DNA of 64,000 bases from Zychaea mexicana (GCF_025766255.1 NW_026516720.1:186001-250000); one strand, 5' to 3'; shown: positions 10,917 through 27,334, counted from the first letter of the stretch. Numbers and translations are program-made. Notes: generated by a model from the letters alone, not told the origin.

Positions 10917-13088
10917 TTATTTCTTAAATGAGAATTCGAAAAATGGCCGTGAAAAATTATTAAAAGAGGAAGGGGGTGCTGCATGCATACTGGCTAACGA
11001 CTTGGATGCAGGTGGTGGTGGTGGTAATGGTGGCATCGATAGAGAAGATCGAGAACGCGGCTGGAAGAGCATCGAGAGACTCCCACTCGCCTCTAACATG
11101 GCTGTCTTTTCTATGGACGTGAATGGCGACTCTTCCATATGACTATTACTATTACTACTAGCACCCGTAGCATTATCCGAAACAAGATAATGCAACGCTT
11201 TCATCCAAGCGCGATGTGCCATAATATCCAGACATCGAATCTTGAGACTCCGTGCAGGTGTCTGAACCATGATACTCGGTGGACTCAGAGTGTCATCCCC
11301 CCGACCGCCACCGTCTGGAATCGCTTGGAACGACAAGATCAATGCACTCTTGTTCCCATGGGCGTGATGGGTATCCATCCCTGGCTCGCGTGAACTCCAA
11401 TACATGGTCCGGGTATACGGATGGATCCAAAAGAACCGCTTGTGCTTGTTTTCCGAAATCCCGCTGCCAACCACTTTGCGCGTGTATTTGTACATCCAAT
11501 CGCCAATCATGGTCCGCGTCACAGCTGGAACAAGGTTTGTCGTGAGTGTGGCGCGACTGTCACTACCGCTTGCAGGCATCGGCTCTTGTTCCTTCTTGTT
11601 GTTGTTGTTGATAAATGCTGGATCAAAGTCAAATGCAGAAGCACGTGCAGGACTAATCAGGGCTTGGTCGCGCTTTTGTGGAGGATCGCCGTCGTGAGAC
11701 GTGTTGTATACATACGTGTTGGATTGCACGACAAACGTGCCATAGTTCTCGTAACTGTTACCACCACCACGACTACTACTACTACTACTGCCGGCAAAGT
11801 TTTGTGACGGGATAGTACTCGGTGACGATTCGAGAGGTATGCTGTGATTGGTGATGGGCTCAAATGCGACAAAGTCCCACATGGTTCCTGCGTTGACGAG
11901 CTCGTCACCAAGCGACATTTCTCGTTGTTGCGGTTGTAGTCTTCTAACATGTTGTATGGCCTCCTCCTCTTCTTCCTCCTTGTGTTGTTGCTCTTTTTCT
12001 TTTTCTTTGCCGTCGCTCTCATCTTCAACTGGAGAAGCGTCTTGCTGCTGTTGGAGTCCTTCAATCGTCTCTTGTGCCTCATACAAAAGCGTGTCCACTT
12101 CTGCACGCTTTACCCGCTCGCGGTTTAAATCACGTTCGAGAACAGCAACGATTTCATGAGCATGTTTGAGGGAATTCTGCAGTGTGCCGATTTCCAGCTG
12201 CAGCTTCTCCAGTGTCTTTGCATGCTGGCCGTCTTTTTTCTTTTTAGAAGGCGACGACGCCATGGCTGCTGCAGATGCGCCGGAGAAAGAAGGCGCTTTA
12301 GGTTGTTGCTGGGGTACCGGTGGCTGTCCACTCTCATTATCGTTCTTGTCCACCCTTTCGCCGTGTACAGGGCCCCGTTTGTGATGATGCTTTTGCTGCT
12401 GCAAAACCCTAATTTCGCGTCGTAACTGGGTTAATGTACGTCGCAGTGTGGCCACTTGTTGGTCGTGTTCTTTGGATTTTTCGTTCCATGCAAGTTGAGC
12501 GCTACGCAACTGATCCAGTTCGGCTGAGGACAGCGATTCTTGGCGCGCAAGTCGGTGTTGCTCCGCCAATGCTTTGGCTAGGTCTTGCGACATATCCTGC
12601 ACTTGTTGCATGAGCTCTTGTTTCGCCAACTCCAAATTCCAGATTTCTTCGTTTAGTTTCTCTAAAACAATAGAGTTTTTGGTGTTTTTTTGTAGGTTGA
12701 GGAGGAGGAGAAGAACATGAATGTATGTGTGTATTCTGTTAAAGGAGAGCAATTGAAGCATGTCTCTTTCTTTATTACCCTCGCGCTGTGCTTTCTGTTT
12801 GAGCTGTTTCGCCAGCGTATCCATTTGATGCTCTTGCTCTACTTTCTCGAGCTCCAGAGCCATCAACGAATCTTGGTTTTGATGCAGCAACGATTGCATT
12901 TTGCGCACCTCGCTCAAAAGACCTTGACCGATCTCAGCGGCTAGTTCCATGTCATTGTTGTTGCTGTTATTGCTGTGTTTAGGCTGTAGACTGGTCGATT
13001 TAAGCATTCGTTTTCTAGGGCCTGAGGCCCGCCCTGGAGATAAGGACCCTTTGTCTGCATTCGTAGTATTCGTATTATGGCTCATCAT
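10917..13088 (-). CDS. Num1/Mcp5-like cortical anchor with C-terminal PH domain
   Basis: A roughly 690-residue protein. After a basic, disordered N terminus come long heptad-rich coiled coils (MELAAEIGQGLLSEVRKMQ... and KLNEEIWNLELAKQELMQQ...). A disordered Ser/Gln-rich middle follows, then a PH domain of the Mcp5/Num1/ApsA type: TRTMIGDWMYKYTRK, FFWIHPYTRTMYWSS, and RCLDIMAHRAWMKALHYLV. In yeasts these proteins bind PI(4,5)P2 at the plasma membrane and anchor dynein or mitochondria at the cortex. One intron is inferred near 12770-12662 (donor GTAATAAAG, acceptor TTTTAG). It is a multiple of three and free of stops, so its retention would insert 36 codons. The start is taken at the double ATG (13083-13088). 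Confidence 0.85.
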   Translation of the reverse strand: MMSHNTNTTNADKGSLSPGRASGPRKRMLKSTSLQPKHSNNSNNNDMELAAEIGQGLLSEVRKMQSLLHQNQDSLMALELEKVEQEHQMDTLAKQLKQKAQREGNKERDMLQLLSFNRIHTYIHVLLLLLNLQKNTKNSIVLEKLNEEIWNLELAKQELMQQVQDMSQDLAKALAEQHRLARQESLSSAELDQLRSAQLAWNEKSKEHDQQVATLRRTLTQLRREIRVLQQQKHHHKRGPVHGERVDKNDNESGQPPVPQQQPKAPSFSGASAAAMASSPSKKKKDGQHAKTLEKLQLEIGTLQNSLKHAHEIVAVLERDLNRERVKRAEVDTLLYEAQETIEGLQQQQDASPVEDESDGKEKEKEQQHKEEEEEEAIQHVRRLQPQQREMSLGDELVNAGTMWDFVAFEPITNHSIPLESSPSTIPSQNFAGSSSSSSRGGGNSYENYGTFVVQSNTYVYNTSHDGDPPQKRDQALISPARASAFDFDPAFINNNNKKEQEPMPASGSDSRATLTTNLVPAVTRTMIGDWMYKYTRKVVGSGISENKHKRFFWIHPYTRTMYWSSREPGMDTHHAHGNKSALILSFQAIPDGGGRGDDTLSPPSIMVQTPARSLKIRCLDIMAHRAWMKALHYLVSDNATGASSNSNSHMEESPFTSIEKTAMLEASGSLSMLFQPRSRSSLSMPPLPPPPPASKSLASMHAAPPSSFNNFSRPFFEFSFKK

Positions 13089-13115
13089 AACGGTGACCCT
13101 GATCCGGATATGAGG

Positions 13116-13152
<37 letters not shown>

Positions 13153-13707
13153 TGCCAAAAAAGAATAAAACAAAAACAATGACGTTAAAGAGGAGAAGAT
13201 CAGGGAAGAGGGGTGGGGTGGGGCGGTGGGGGGAGAGAGATGAACCAAAAAAAAAAAAAAAGAAAAAGGGAAAGGGTTGATTTTTACCAAACTGGGGACC
13301 CTTCTCACTTGTCCCTGTCCGTTCTTCCTGAACTTATTTCTACTGCGTTTGCTGTCGTCGTTCGTAGTAGATATCGGAAAGAAAAAAAAAGCAGGGTGGA
13401 AAGTCGGTTGTTTTTTAACTTTTAGGAATGTGTGTATTTCCCTCCGAGATATACACATCTTTAATTGTCATCATATGGATCCTATGTCATGCATTCTATT
13501 CAAAGCCGTCGGACGATTTGTTCTTCCTATATAAAAAGTACTGTACTCCACCGAAGGGTCGTCGCTGTTGCACATGCGATAAATAGGAATCGATGCTAGG
13601 TTTTGTTTTGTTTCTAGAACTGTCCAAAACATCTAGTAGTAGTACACCTCTCTTTTTTATTATTTATTTATTTATTAATAAAGGCTGTGCATGTGTTGGC
13701 ATACATT
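13089..13707. other. Intergenic region with TG microsatellite
   Basis: Upstream of the Num1-like gene and downstream of the USP7-like gene, both on the minus strand. It contains a TG dinucleotide run at about 13121-13148, an A-rich run near 13247-13262 and a TTTA run near 13660-13680. No gene is seen. Confidence 0.6.
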
Positions 13708-19030
<5,323 letters not shown>

Positions 19031-20770
19031 TCCTGCAAAAAAAAAGAGAGAAAGAAAGAGCGGTATAGGTTATTCGTTATGCCCCACCCTTTGGATCCCG
19101 CTCATGTGGTCCATGTGGCGGCGTCAGGGCAAGTCAGATAAAGCCCGCTCACCTTTTTTGTTGACGGTTTCCCCATCGACAACTGGTTGTTACCATCACT
19201 ACTGTCCGCTGGGATGATGCTTTTTTAGATGTGATAGGTATATATTTCGATTGAAGCTGCTGCTTTACGATACGTAGTGTTGCAAGATTGTTTAAGATTG
19301 TCGATCGCGGTCCTACTAGCATAGTTTTCAGCTGGCAGTAGTAGCACCACACCTGGTTGTCAGAATCAAAAGAACATAAATAAGCACACTATAGGAAGCA
19401 TCATGCATGTCTTATTTGGAGAGGCCCATGCACGACGAAAAGCAAATATATGTAGACCCTCTCAAACGTTGATCTTTATATCTTTGTTATGTTTATCAAT
19501 CATTAGGGGCATGCTACACAACGTCTTTCTTACTTTTGGGGCGGATGATCCTTTAAATACGTGTATTAGGATCAAGGTTGTAATCTTACGAGCACAGAAA
19601 AACGAAGGATACGCATCAAAGGAAGGTAAGAGTAATGATGATTATAATCTCATGTGCGTCGATGCGCTTTTCTATCTGAGTCCCTCAGACGATATTGTTC
19701 TTGACTATTTACGTTGCAGTTCAATGGCAGCAAATACTATCATCATATCATCACCAGCAGCAAGTTCAAAAAGCATGGATTACAGTATATACTTGTTAGA
19801 TGATGAATCGACTACCTACATTGCCGTATGTATCCGATAATATAAAAAAAGTGGGACGCATATAGTATAAAAATTTGTTTATTCTTTATTGCTGCTACTA
19901 TGAGCAATGCATCGATGTATCCGCAATAATACAGCCATTAAGGCTGACATGCTGCAAACATTGTAGACGCAAGTCTTTAGATCAGCATAATTAACTCCAT
20001 CGGCTGTCATTCCTGTCACGAGCACGCGAAAGCGGGCTGTTGAAGCTGCATATCGGTCCCGGTACTCTCCATGCCTACCAAGTACTACATATTCATAACA
20101 GTCTTCTTTATTTTCCTTTTCACTAAAACATGTATGTATATCACATACATTTCACAGATTCACCACCTAATCAGTTACTTCTGCTTCTGTGATCACTCGC
20201 TACCCTCATAAAACGATTACTGAACTCAACCTCACAAGCTGAGTGTATTCATGTTGTACAGGCGTATTGTTCATGCGCCAGTTTTTGTCCCGCCATTCCT
20301 AATACACCAACGGATCGGATGCATTTCTGCGAATTCCCGATGTATATTTATTCATACAAGCGTAACTCTTCATCATTTCTGTCTTTTTATCTAGCATATT
20401 AATCATGTCAATATACAATCCCTATATGTCTTATGACATCGCGCTGAGTCATATGAAAAACTGGTTGGGTTGGTTAATCATCATTCAATAAATCACATCG
20501 TGCTACAACGGATGTTGCACAAACGATGCGTTTTTAGTGATACAAAAGACTGGGCGCAACACTAAGGCAAAAAGCAACATTTAGCGCATAAAAAGCTATC
20601 ATTGATGCTGTTGAGTAACCATCCTGATAATAAATGGCCATGCCCCACACTGTTTAGAGCTGAAATCATCAAAAACTCTCCTTTAGACTACCAAGACAAT
20701 ACATGTATATCTAATGCGTCAGCTATAATGAAAACAAACAGTCCAGCGTATAGCTTGTTGGAGTTCAAGC
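19031..20770. other. Gene-poor interval before the transposon cluster
   Basis: About 1.7 kb. The first 100-300 bp is probably the 5' UTR and promoter of the deubiquitinase gene; an intron acceptor-like CAG lies just upstream of the proposed ATG. A 145-codon frame on the plus strand (19403-19840) has no recognisable domain, biased composition and no splice support, so it is not called as a gene. Confidence 0.5.
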
Positions 20771-20970
20771 TACAAGAGATGGCATCCCTTTGACTTCAAT
20801 TTGGCGGATGATGTTTTTATCATGGCGCAGTGTTTTTTTTTTCAACTTGGCGTCTAATATCTTCCAAGATGGCGCCTACTACTTTTCATTATGGCGTCCC
20901 TTTCTAACTATCATGGCGGCTCAGATTTCATTTATACTACTACTGTAGTTGCAGAAAAAGCTGGTAAAAG
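20771..20970. repeat. Left TIR with iterated ATGGCG motifs
   Basis: Seven GGCG/GGCA-centred motifs (GAGATGGCA, TTTGGCGG, TCATGGCGC, ACTTGGCGT, AAGATGGCG, TTATGGCGT, TCATGGCGG) at about 20-28 bp spacing, matching the reverse complement of 22809-22997. They are candidate transposase binding sites. Confidence 0.7.
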
Positions 20971-21619
20971 TTGGGTGCCGTTCAATAGATAATAAAGTGG
21001 AAAAGGCCTTTCCCCCATCGAGTTGATTTGTTTACAGTAGCCAAGAATTTCTTGGTGTAGTGATTGCACTTGGTTAAAGTATAAAAGCAGCTTCTGTCAC
21101 TGTACCTTCTTCAAGATAGGTTCAGCAATTTTATCACCATTATGTACGCCACCTACAACCCCAATGCTATGCACAGACTGCAGTGGAAGACGTTTAATAC
21201 AACTCCGCACTACCATTTGACCGTGATGAAAAAGAGCAGCAAGAGCCCCAAAAAAAGCATGGAAGAAGAATTTATCAAAAACGAAGATCCGTACCATCTT
21301 GTTAACAAGGAACTCGATACTGATCAAGTTGCGATACAATCCCTCGTGTCAATGACAAGATCAGCAAATGAAGCAGAGAAGATAATTATAATTATACAGT
21401 ATAAGATAAGATGAGGTTGAAAATTGATTGAGTATTATTATTTATGTATGACGCCAGCATGAACTAGACGATAACGAAGTTAAAACACCAAAAAAAAAAA
21501 CGAAAATAACTGGAGAAACACATCTGGAAGGCGCGGCCCAAAAAATGTCCTTCTACCAAAGGCCATAGAAAAAAGAGGAAGAGAAAGACCTCGCAAAAGC
21601 TCTCCAAAAGAGGTTAGAA

Positions 21620-22740
21620 TCCAGGTATATTAGACACTTGAGTAATGTGTACCTGTCAATCCCTTTCATTATTACTCAAGCATTCAACTAGGATCGCATA
21701 GTAAACACACAGATATACTCATTAATGAACTCGTCGATATGAACCGAATGTGATATTGAACTGTGCAGAAGCTGCACGTCAACTAACGCATGCCAGAACG
21801 CACTTCCCAACGCTGCCCAGTTTCGAGACGGCGCGCCATATCTGCCCAGTGAAGTTGATAAATTTGAAGGAGTGACGCCCTAGTTGACAAGTAAGCACAC
21901 TGACGAGCACTTATAACTATACATCGAAAACCCGACCATGACGCTTAGACAAGCCCAAGCGATGCTTTGTGATAAGTACCAAGTCCCGATCACGCAAAGC
22001 AGACTACAGCTGCACATCGTGTAGCACTGTGGGTTGACTATGATAAAGATCAAAAAAATAAATATCCCAAGCTCGAAACTCTAAGAAAACGATTGCAAAC
22101 CGGAAGGGCTGGGTCCTAAACGTCCAACAAGAAAATATCGACTGTGTTACAACTGTGTTTTTATCGATGAGGCCAGGCTTAAATTTTAATACGCAGTGTA
22201 CATCTGGGCGATCGAAACGGGGAACTCCTAGCAAGACATCGATCGCCTGACCATCGTGGCATGAATATAACAATTTTTGGGGCTATTGTCGCAAAGGCTG
22301 TGATAAATCTTTCAATGAGGAAGCCACAAGCAGCAACTGGATCCAAGAAACGATAGGTACAGAGTGGAGAGGAGCATATTGTTGGAAAAAACTGGTACAC
22401 GTGCGCAGCACTTTGTCAAGTTTTTAAAATAGTGATAGATGCTCTTGACAGGAACCACATACAAGGAAGTATCTTTGATTATGGATAATACAGGTACACA
22501 TATGACACACGAAGTCAAGGAAGTCGTTGAACACTATAGATATAAACTACCATATTTGCCTGCTTATTCACCCACTCTAATCCTATCGAGCTCTTTTGGC
22601 TGAAGCTGAAGAATGTTGTTAGACGGGAGCTTTGGACAAAGGGTGATAGCTTGACATCTCGTGCTATTGATGGTTTGATGCCTCTAAAAACGTTAAAGCT
22701 AAGGATTGCCCTGGATGATTCAAGCACTCTTTAATTTTTT
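21620..22740 (+). pseudogene. Broken DDE_3 (Tc1/mariner-IS630) transposase
   Basis: Disjoint frames match successive parts of a DDE transposase. MTLRQAQAMLCDKYQVPITQ (from 21938) is the second helix-turn-helix region. CVFIDEA near 22155 is the first catalytic-Asp strand. MDNTGTHMTHEVKE near 22480 is the second Asp. LPYLPAYSP, followed by a broken Glu-containing helix near 22570, is the third site. At least five stops or frame changes separate them. It sits between the TIRs of the enclosing element. A short intact frame at 21142-21414 may be a remnant of its N terminus but shows no domain. Confidence 0.75.
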
Positions 22741-22808
22741 TCCGCGATGCATACAAGAAGAAGAGCTGTTGTAATTTGTTTTATCATAAATAAACCTTGT
22801 AATCGTCT

Positions 22809-22997
22809 AACGCATCAGCTTCTCCTGCAACTACGGTAATAGTATATAAGGATCTGGGCCGCCGTGATAATGGTAAAGGGACGCCATAATGAAGCAGTAG
22901 GCGCCATCGTGGAAAATAATAAACGCCAATTGAGGAAAAATACTACGCCATGGTTAAAAGCACCATCTGCCATAAGAAATTCCGCGACGCCATCTAT
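22809..22997. repeat. Right TIR with iterated CGCCAT motifs
   Basis: Reverse-complement partner of 20771-20970. It ends directly at the TA that precedes the next element's CAGG terminus. Confidence 0.7.
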
Positions 22998-23785
22998 TAC
23001 AGGTTTTTTCTTTAGAAAAGGCAGGTGGTTTTTTTGGTATGGCGGTGGGGGAATATCATGATGGCTTGGGATACGTCTTTCTTACTTGGTGCGAAGTTTA
23101 TTTTTTCCAATTTGGCATCATGATGAATTATAAGATGGCGGCTTGCTTTCCCAACATGACAGAAGGGGTTATCATTATGGCGGCTTACTACTTTGTAGAG
23201 GCCAACAAAAAAGCTCTCAACCACTGTTTTAATTGCTCATGTTCACCATGTAGCGACAAGCAGCAAGTCAGAAACGAAAGAGATGAAACAACATCCATTA
23301 GCTAAACCAAAAGACCGAGATCACGGACTATCCAGACGACCACATGTGGCAAATGAAAAGAGCTTCACACATCAGAACTAATGATAACTGGAATACATCA
23401 GTGGAACAGAAACAAAACAAGGCTATCAATAGAATGATACAAGGGATATATACACGAAAGCGGATCACTGTGGGTGAAGGCAGCGAGAGGACATTTGCTT
23501 GACTTAATCGTTTCTGCTGACTGAGACGAGACCAACATGCTCTTTTGTAGTTCTTTTGTGATAATTTTATGCTCCAGGCACATTTCCTAAATTCAACAAT
23601 GCCGGGGAGACATATTTATGGTAGTGTTGTATCTTCTGCTTTTGTTTTACCTTCAACTTGACCAACAGCTCGAAAACTTTGATCCAATGCAAATAGTCTT
23701 CCCAGTCAATAGGTACTACAACTGATCTCACCTCAATACAAATGATATGCATGCCATCAGACGTGGTTGCCAAAAGAGTAATCTT

Positions 23786-24819
23786 TAGGGATCCGTATCA
23801 GAACCGTAGAACCGGAACCGAACCGAACCGAAACCGAGAAAATACGGTTCGGTTCCTGTCAAGAACCGAACCGGAACCGAACCGGTTCTGTATAAGTAGA
23901 ACCGAAGAACCGAGAGGCAGAAGATTGCAATCAGCGATTTTGGTAATTAGTATAAAGTAGGCTATAATGGAAGTTACGAACAATGTTATTCCGAAAAGAC
24001 CACGAAGTAGTGTATTTGCAAGCCATACTTTATTGAAAAACTTAACAAAACCTGCAAAAGCAGAAGGGAGTAAAAAATAGTAAAGAAGATAAGAGAAAAA
24101 AATAAAAAAAACACTTCTTCTGACGGCAGCTTGCTTTCTCCGCCCATGACGCACATCATTACTTGTTCCTCTACTTTGCTACCCACATTGCATTTTTCTC
24201 CATGACGTACTACTTTACTAGATTTATCATGGCTTCTCGATCAGTTTTATCAAGTTTGTGCATTCCGTTTGAGATTGCGCATTCTGGGGCTCATAACAGA
24301 ATTATCTTACCCATTCACCCTTTGCCTTTTATGAGACACTATACACTATACACACGTAGAGACACAGCAGCTGTACTGCCGGTTGTGGTTCAATTCCTCC
24401 AATGTTACGATAACATATTGTACTAGTAATACTAAGTCGCTCTAAGTAAGTACTATAAGCTCCACTTTTTTTTGTAAAAACTGTGCTTCAATCTTTAAAC
24501 CATGCAATGACCCACATCGTATGAGAATGTTTACATTCTGTTTCTCTTATTCATTTTGAGATCGCTGTTCAATGTACAATAATAAATTATTCTTTTTTAC
24601 TGCAGTATTCAAGTATACCGCGACATTTGAACACACACATCAGCTTTCATTTAAAGATACCGAATCTTGCCTTTTTTATATACATGATGGGTTCGGTTCT
24701 TCGGTTCGATTCTTCGGTTCTACGGTTCTCGTCGGTTCTAGTCGGTTCGGTTCTTGCTTTAGACGGTTCGGTTCGGTTCCCTTTAAGAACCGAACCGAAC
24801 CGAACCGTGCGGATCCCTA
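23786..24819. mobile_element. Non-autonomous hAT (Ac/Ds-like) element, 1,034 bp
   Basis: The ends are exact inverted repeats, TAGGGATCCG at the left and CGGATCCCTA at the right. They are flanked by a perfect 8-bp direct repeat, GTAATCTT, at 23778-23785 and 24820-24827. An 8-bp duplication with TAGGG termini is the hallmark of the hAT superfamily. Subterminal zones (23795-23915 and 24685-24808) consist of many GAACCG/CGGTTC repeats in both orientations, comparable in kind to the subterminal transposase-binding motifs of maize Ac. The interior has no transposase. The precise duplication and clean ends suggest a recent insertion. Confidence 0.88.
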
Positions 24820-25231
24820 GTAATCTTGCCCCCAATAACGTGGATGGAGAATATCTGGCGTTGTTTGAATGTGTTCGATGAAGCGTGATGATATTTCATC
24901 ATATCCAGCTGTAAGCAAGCACTTATGCACTTGAGAAGCTTCAAGAAATCTTCTTGATTGTGTAGGGTATATTTTTGACTAAATTGTTCGCTTAATCATA
25001 AATGTTTTTTTACACACAAACCCTCTCATTTTTCCCTTACCCTGAGCACTCGATCAGCAGGCGTTCGACCTTGTCCTTTAGACTCGTTCCAAGCCCATTA
25101 AACAGCTTTGATCCGATATTGGGATGATATATACCTAGCTGCTTGCATAATTAAGATCCTTTTTTATACCTACGCCAGTAAAATATGAGTTCATTGAAGG
25201 CTAGTGACAGGGACAAACACAAAACTTACTA

Positions 25232-25902
25232 GGGAAACCATCCGTAACTATTAATCCATCTATAAATAATTAATCCACCAAAATTAAAAAATTAAAAATA
25301 TTTTTGAAAAATAAAAAAAATTGAACTTTTTTTGTTATGGGAAACGTTTTAATCTTATTAAGTTATGAAGAACCTAAAAATATTATTTCGGATTAAAAAA
25401 AATGTAAAAAAGATAAAAAAAAATAGAATTAAGTTAAACTTTCTTTTTAATACGGATACAACAAAATAAAATAATATAATATTTAATTACATATAATATT
25501 TTAAGAGAACATTTATACTTAATTAACTATTTTATCTTAATTAAAAAAATTGAACCTAAAAGTATTTATTTATGTAGAAGAATAATGATTTTAAAAAATA
25601 TTTACTATTTTATTTTTAATTTTATATTTTGAAAAATAAACAAGTTTTAAAAAAAATTAGTAAATTTTAAACTTTTTTAATACTGATTAAATTTAAATCG
25701 TCTCCCTATTTTTTAAATGTTAGATATTTTTTATAAAACCATCCCCCACCGTTATAAACCCTATTAATTTGGATAAATATAGTCGCGGAATGGTAATGAG
25801 CATATCCCTCCTAACATTTGTAACTTGTTACGAATGTTGATTCGATTATTAACAAAAATTAATTTATTGTTTACAATAAAATTAATTGTTAATGATTGAA
25901 TC
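25232..25902. other. Very AT-rich 0.67-kb block inserted at a splice donor
   Basis: Present in the left arm and absent from the right arm. By eye it is about 85% A+T, with long A and T runs, far above its surroundings. Its edges read TAGGGAAACC on the left and GAATCCTA on the right, so both ends begin TAGG when read inward. No convincing target duplication is seen. It interrupts the gene exactly where the donor site of the right-arm copy lies. Confidence 0.55.
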
Positions 25903-27334
25903 CTATATGAATGAAAGTAGGCCAGTCGCTGCACTAAAGTACTTGAAGATTGGTAGGACATATTCACAAAATGGCGTACGTTCATTTGTAACAACCAAAC
26001 GTAGCAGCTTCACACAGTTCACACGGAAAACACTCAAAACATACTTGGCGATTCTGACAATCTCAATGTCATCTGCAGGTGAGTTGTTGTTGTTCCATTT
26101 GTATGACCAAACAAAGCTGAGGAGACTAGGTAGTATTCGTGGTCGTCTATGGATGGCTGATATTGGACAACAGGCATTTGGATGGTGAATGGAAGTGAGC
26201 AACAAAATGAGTCGCTGTAGTAGCTACCAGAACAAGAGGGAGCGGAAGACAGATCCAAACAGTAGCCTCTCCAGAGAACTTGCTTGATCGAAAAAAGTGA
26301 CTGGTGGCGTAGGCCTCGAAGGACACCTGGACTAATTTCGATTGGGCGAATGGCTTCGAATGCTTGGAACTGTAACCTTATGGTATCAGCATCAATATGG
26401 CGCTGTTGTTGTCGTGTTAAAGTGGATGCTATTCGTACAGAGCCTGTTGTTGGTTTACATATTCTCGCAAGTTAGCTGCTGTAAATTCTACTTTGACATC
26501 TAACGTGTATATAATCACTGATACAAAATTACCTTGGAAGACGGAGCCAGGGCCATACGTTGGTTCGCCACGTACACTCCAATCGAGCTCAGGCAGTAGG
26601 TCTATTGCCAAAAAACATGGAAAAGCTCTTGCTTTGTCTGGCATATTTCTTCTTGCTTGTTTGGTATTTTAACTTGCTTGGGCTAGCCGTACATTTCCAA
26701 GTAGTATATATATGAGTTTTAGGTGGCGCAGTAACCTGCAGGCGTTAAGATAACCTAAATTACAAACCGCAGCAGTTAACATGATCAGTGTACAGTTCTA
26801 TTATATATGAAGTATATGCGAAAACAGACACGTACTGTATTTCTATCAATACTTTTCTGGGGCCTCACATGATCTTGTTTGACCGAACTTTTCGGGCGAG
26901 TCGACAATTAATGATTTGAGCCCTGCACCAATGGTTTTGTATGCTGTCTTAACAAGGCTACGTGCAATCTGTGTTGACACTTTTGATTTTTCAGGCCCAT
27001 AACAATTTATCTTGCCAACTCTCACAGAATACTAGTCTTTTTTCTGTATACAACAATTTTAAAACGTTCCTTTACAAAGCCAACGTAATACATGTGGTGG
27101 TACTCAAACGTCAGAAAACTGGTCAGTGCTCCTGTGCGGCTTCCGCTGTTACTCAAACCCCTTTTCTCCACGGTGATGTGGTGTGCTACAAGTGCCACCC
27201 AGCGGATCCCTCATAGATTTCTTTGCCCTAGCGGATCCCCCAAATTATGCGGAATTTGTAAATCACACTTTGCTAAACTTGCTCACGCATTAACTTGACA
27301 AATATGCAACAACAACACCAATTAAACCGAAAGC

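Larger units (their letters stand above)
20771..22997 (+). mobile_element. Degenerate Tc1/mariner-type (DDE_3) transposon with ~200-bp TIRs
   Basis: The left end (20771-20970) and the reverse complement of the right end (about 22809-22997) align over roughly 190 bp with few gaps; examples are AAGATGGCGCCTACT versus CGATGGCGCCTACT and CATTATGGCGTCCCTTT in both. Inside lies a plus-strand transposase fossil of the Tc1/mariner-IS630 class. Each TIR contains a series of (A/T)TGGCG motifs about 20-28 bp apart. The element is dead: its transposase has many stops and frameshifts. The exact tips are uncertain by a few bases; TA lies at the left tip. Confidence 0.75.
23000..26131. repeat. Left arm of the large inverted repeat (interrupted)
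   Basis: Matches the right arm (28564-29406) in reverse complement with roughly 80-90% identity by eye, apart from the hAT insertion, the AT-rich block and about 0.5 kb of coding sequence that the right arm lacks. Confidence 0.75.
23567..26205 (-). pseudogene. Lineage-specific gene, left copy, split by two insertions
   Basis: Read on the minus strand, coding segments run in order. 26205-25903 includes YKWNNNNSPADD, KYVLSVFRVNCVK and TNERTPFCEYVLPIFKYFSA. An intron-like GTAAGT...CGTAG follows at about 25231-25172. The next exon, to about 25042, contains LGIYHPNIGSKLFNGLG and KDKVERLLIECSG. A second intron leads to an exon from about 24960 that is cut by the hAT element and resumes at 23785 with TTSDGMHIICIEVRSVVVP and WEDYLHWIKVFELLVKL, with a stop at 23567-23569. 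Removing the hAT element and one 8-bp target copy rejoins the last exon in frame. No domain is recognised; the style recalls expanded uncharacterised families of Mucorales. It was probably functional before the insertions. Confidence 0.6.

Noticed and set aside
19403..19840. 145-codon plus-strand open frame
   Set aside because: No domain, no splice structure, no homologue recognised and biased composition. A chance frame is as likely as a gene.
20800..20930. CRISPR-like array of ATGGCG repeats
   Set aside because: The repeats are only about six bases long, degenerate, and lie in transposon inverted repeats of a eukaryotic genome.
23988..24186. Hydrophobic minus-strand frame inside the hAT element
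   Set aside because: The Leu/Phe-rich translation comes from A-rich DNA. There is no transposase motif and the element interior appears non-coding.
23786..24819. Reading the hAT insertion as a Tc1/mariner element with a TA duplication
   Set aside because: A TA lies at both ends, but the perfect 8-bp repeat GTAATCTT outside TAGGG termini fits hAT far better.
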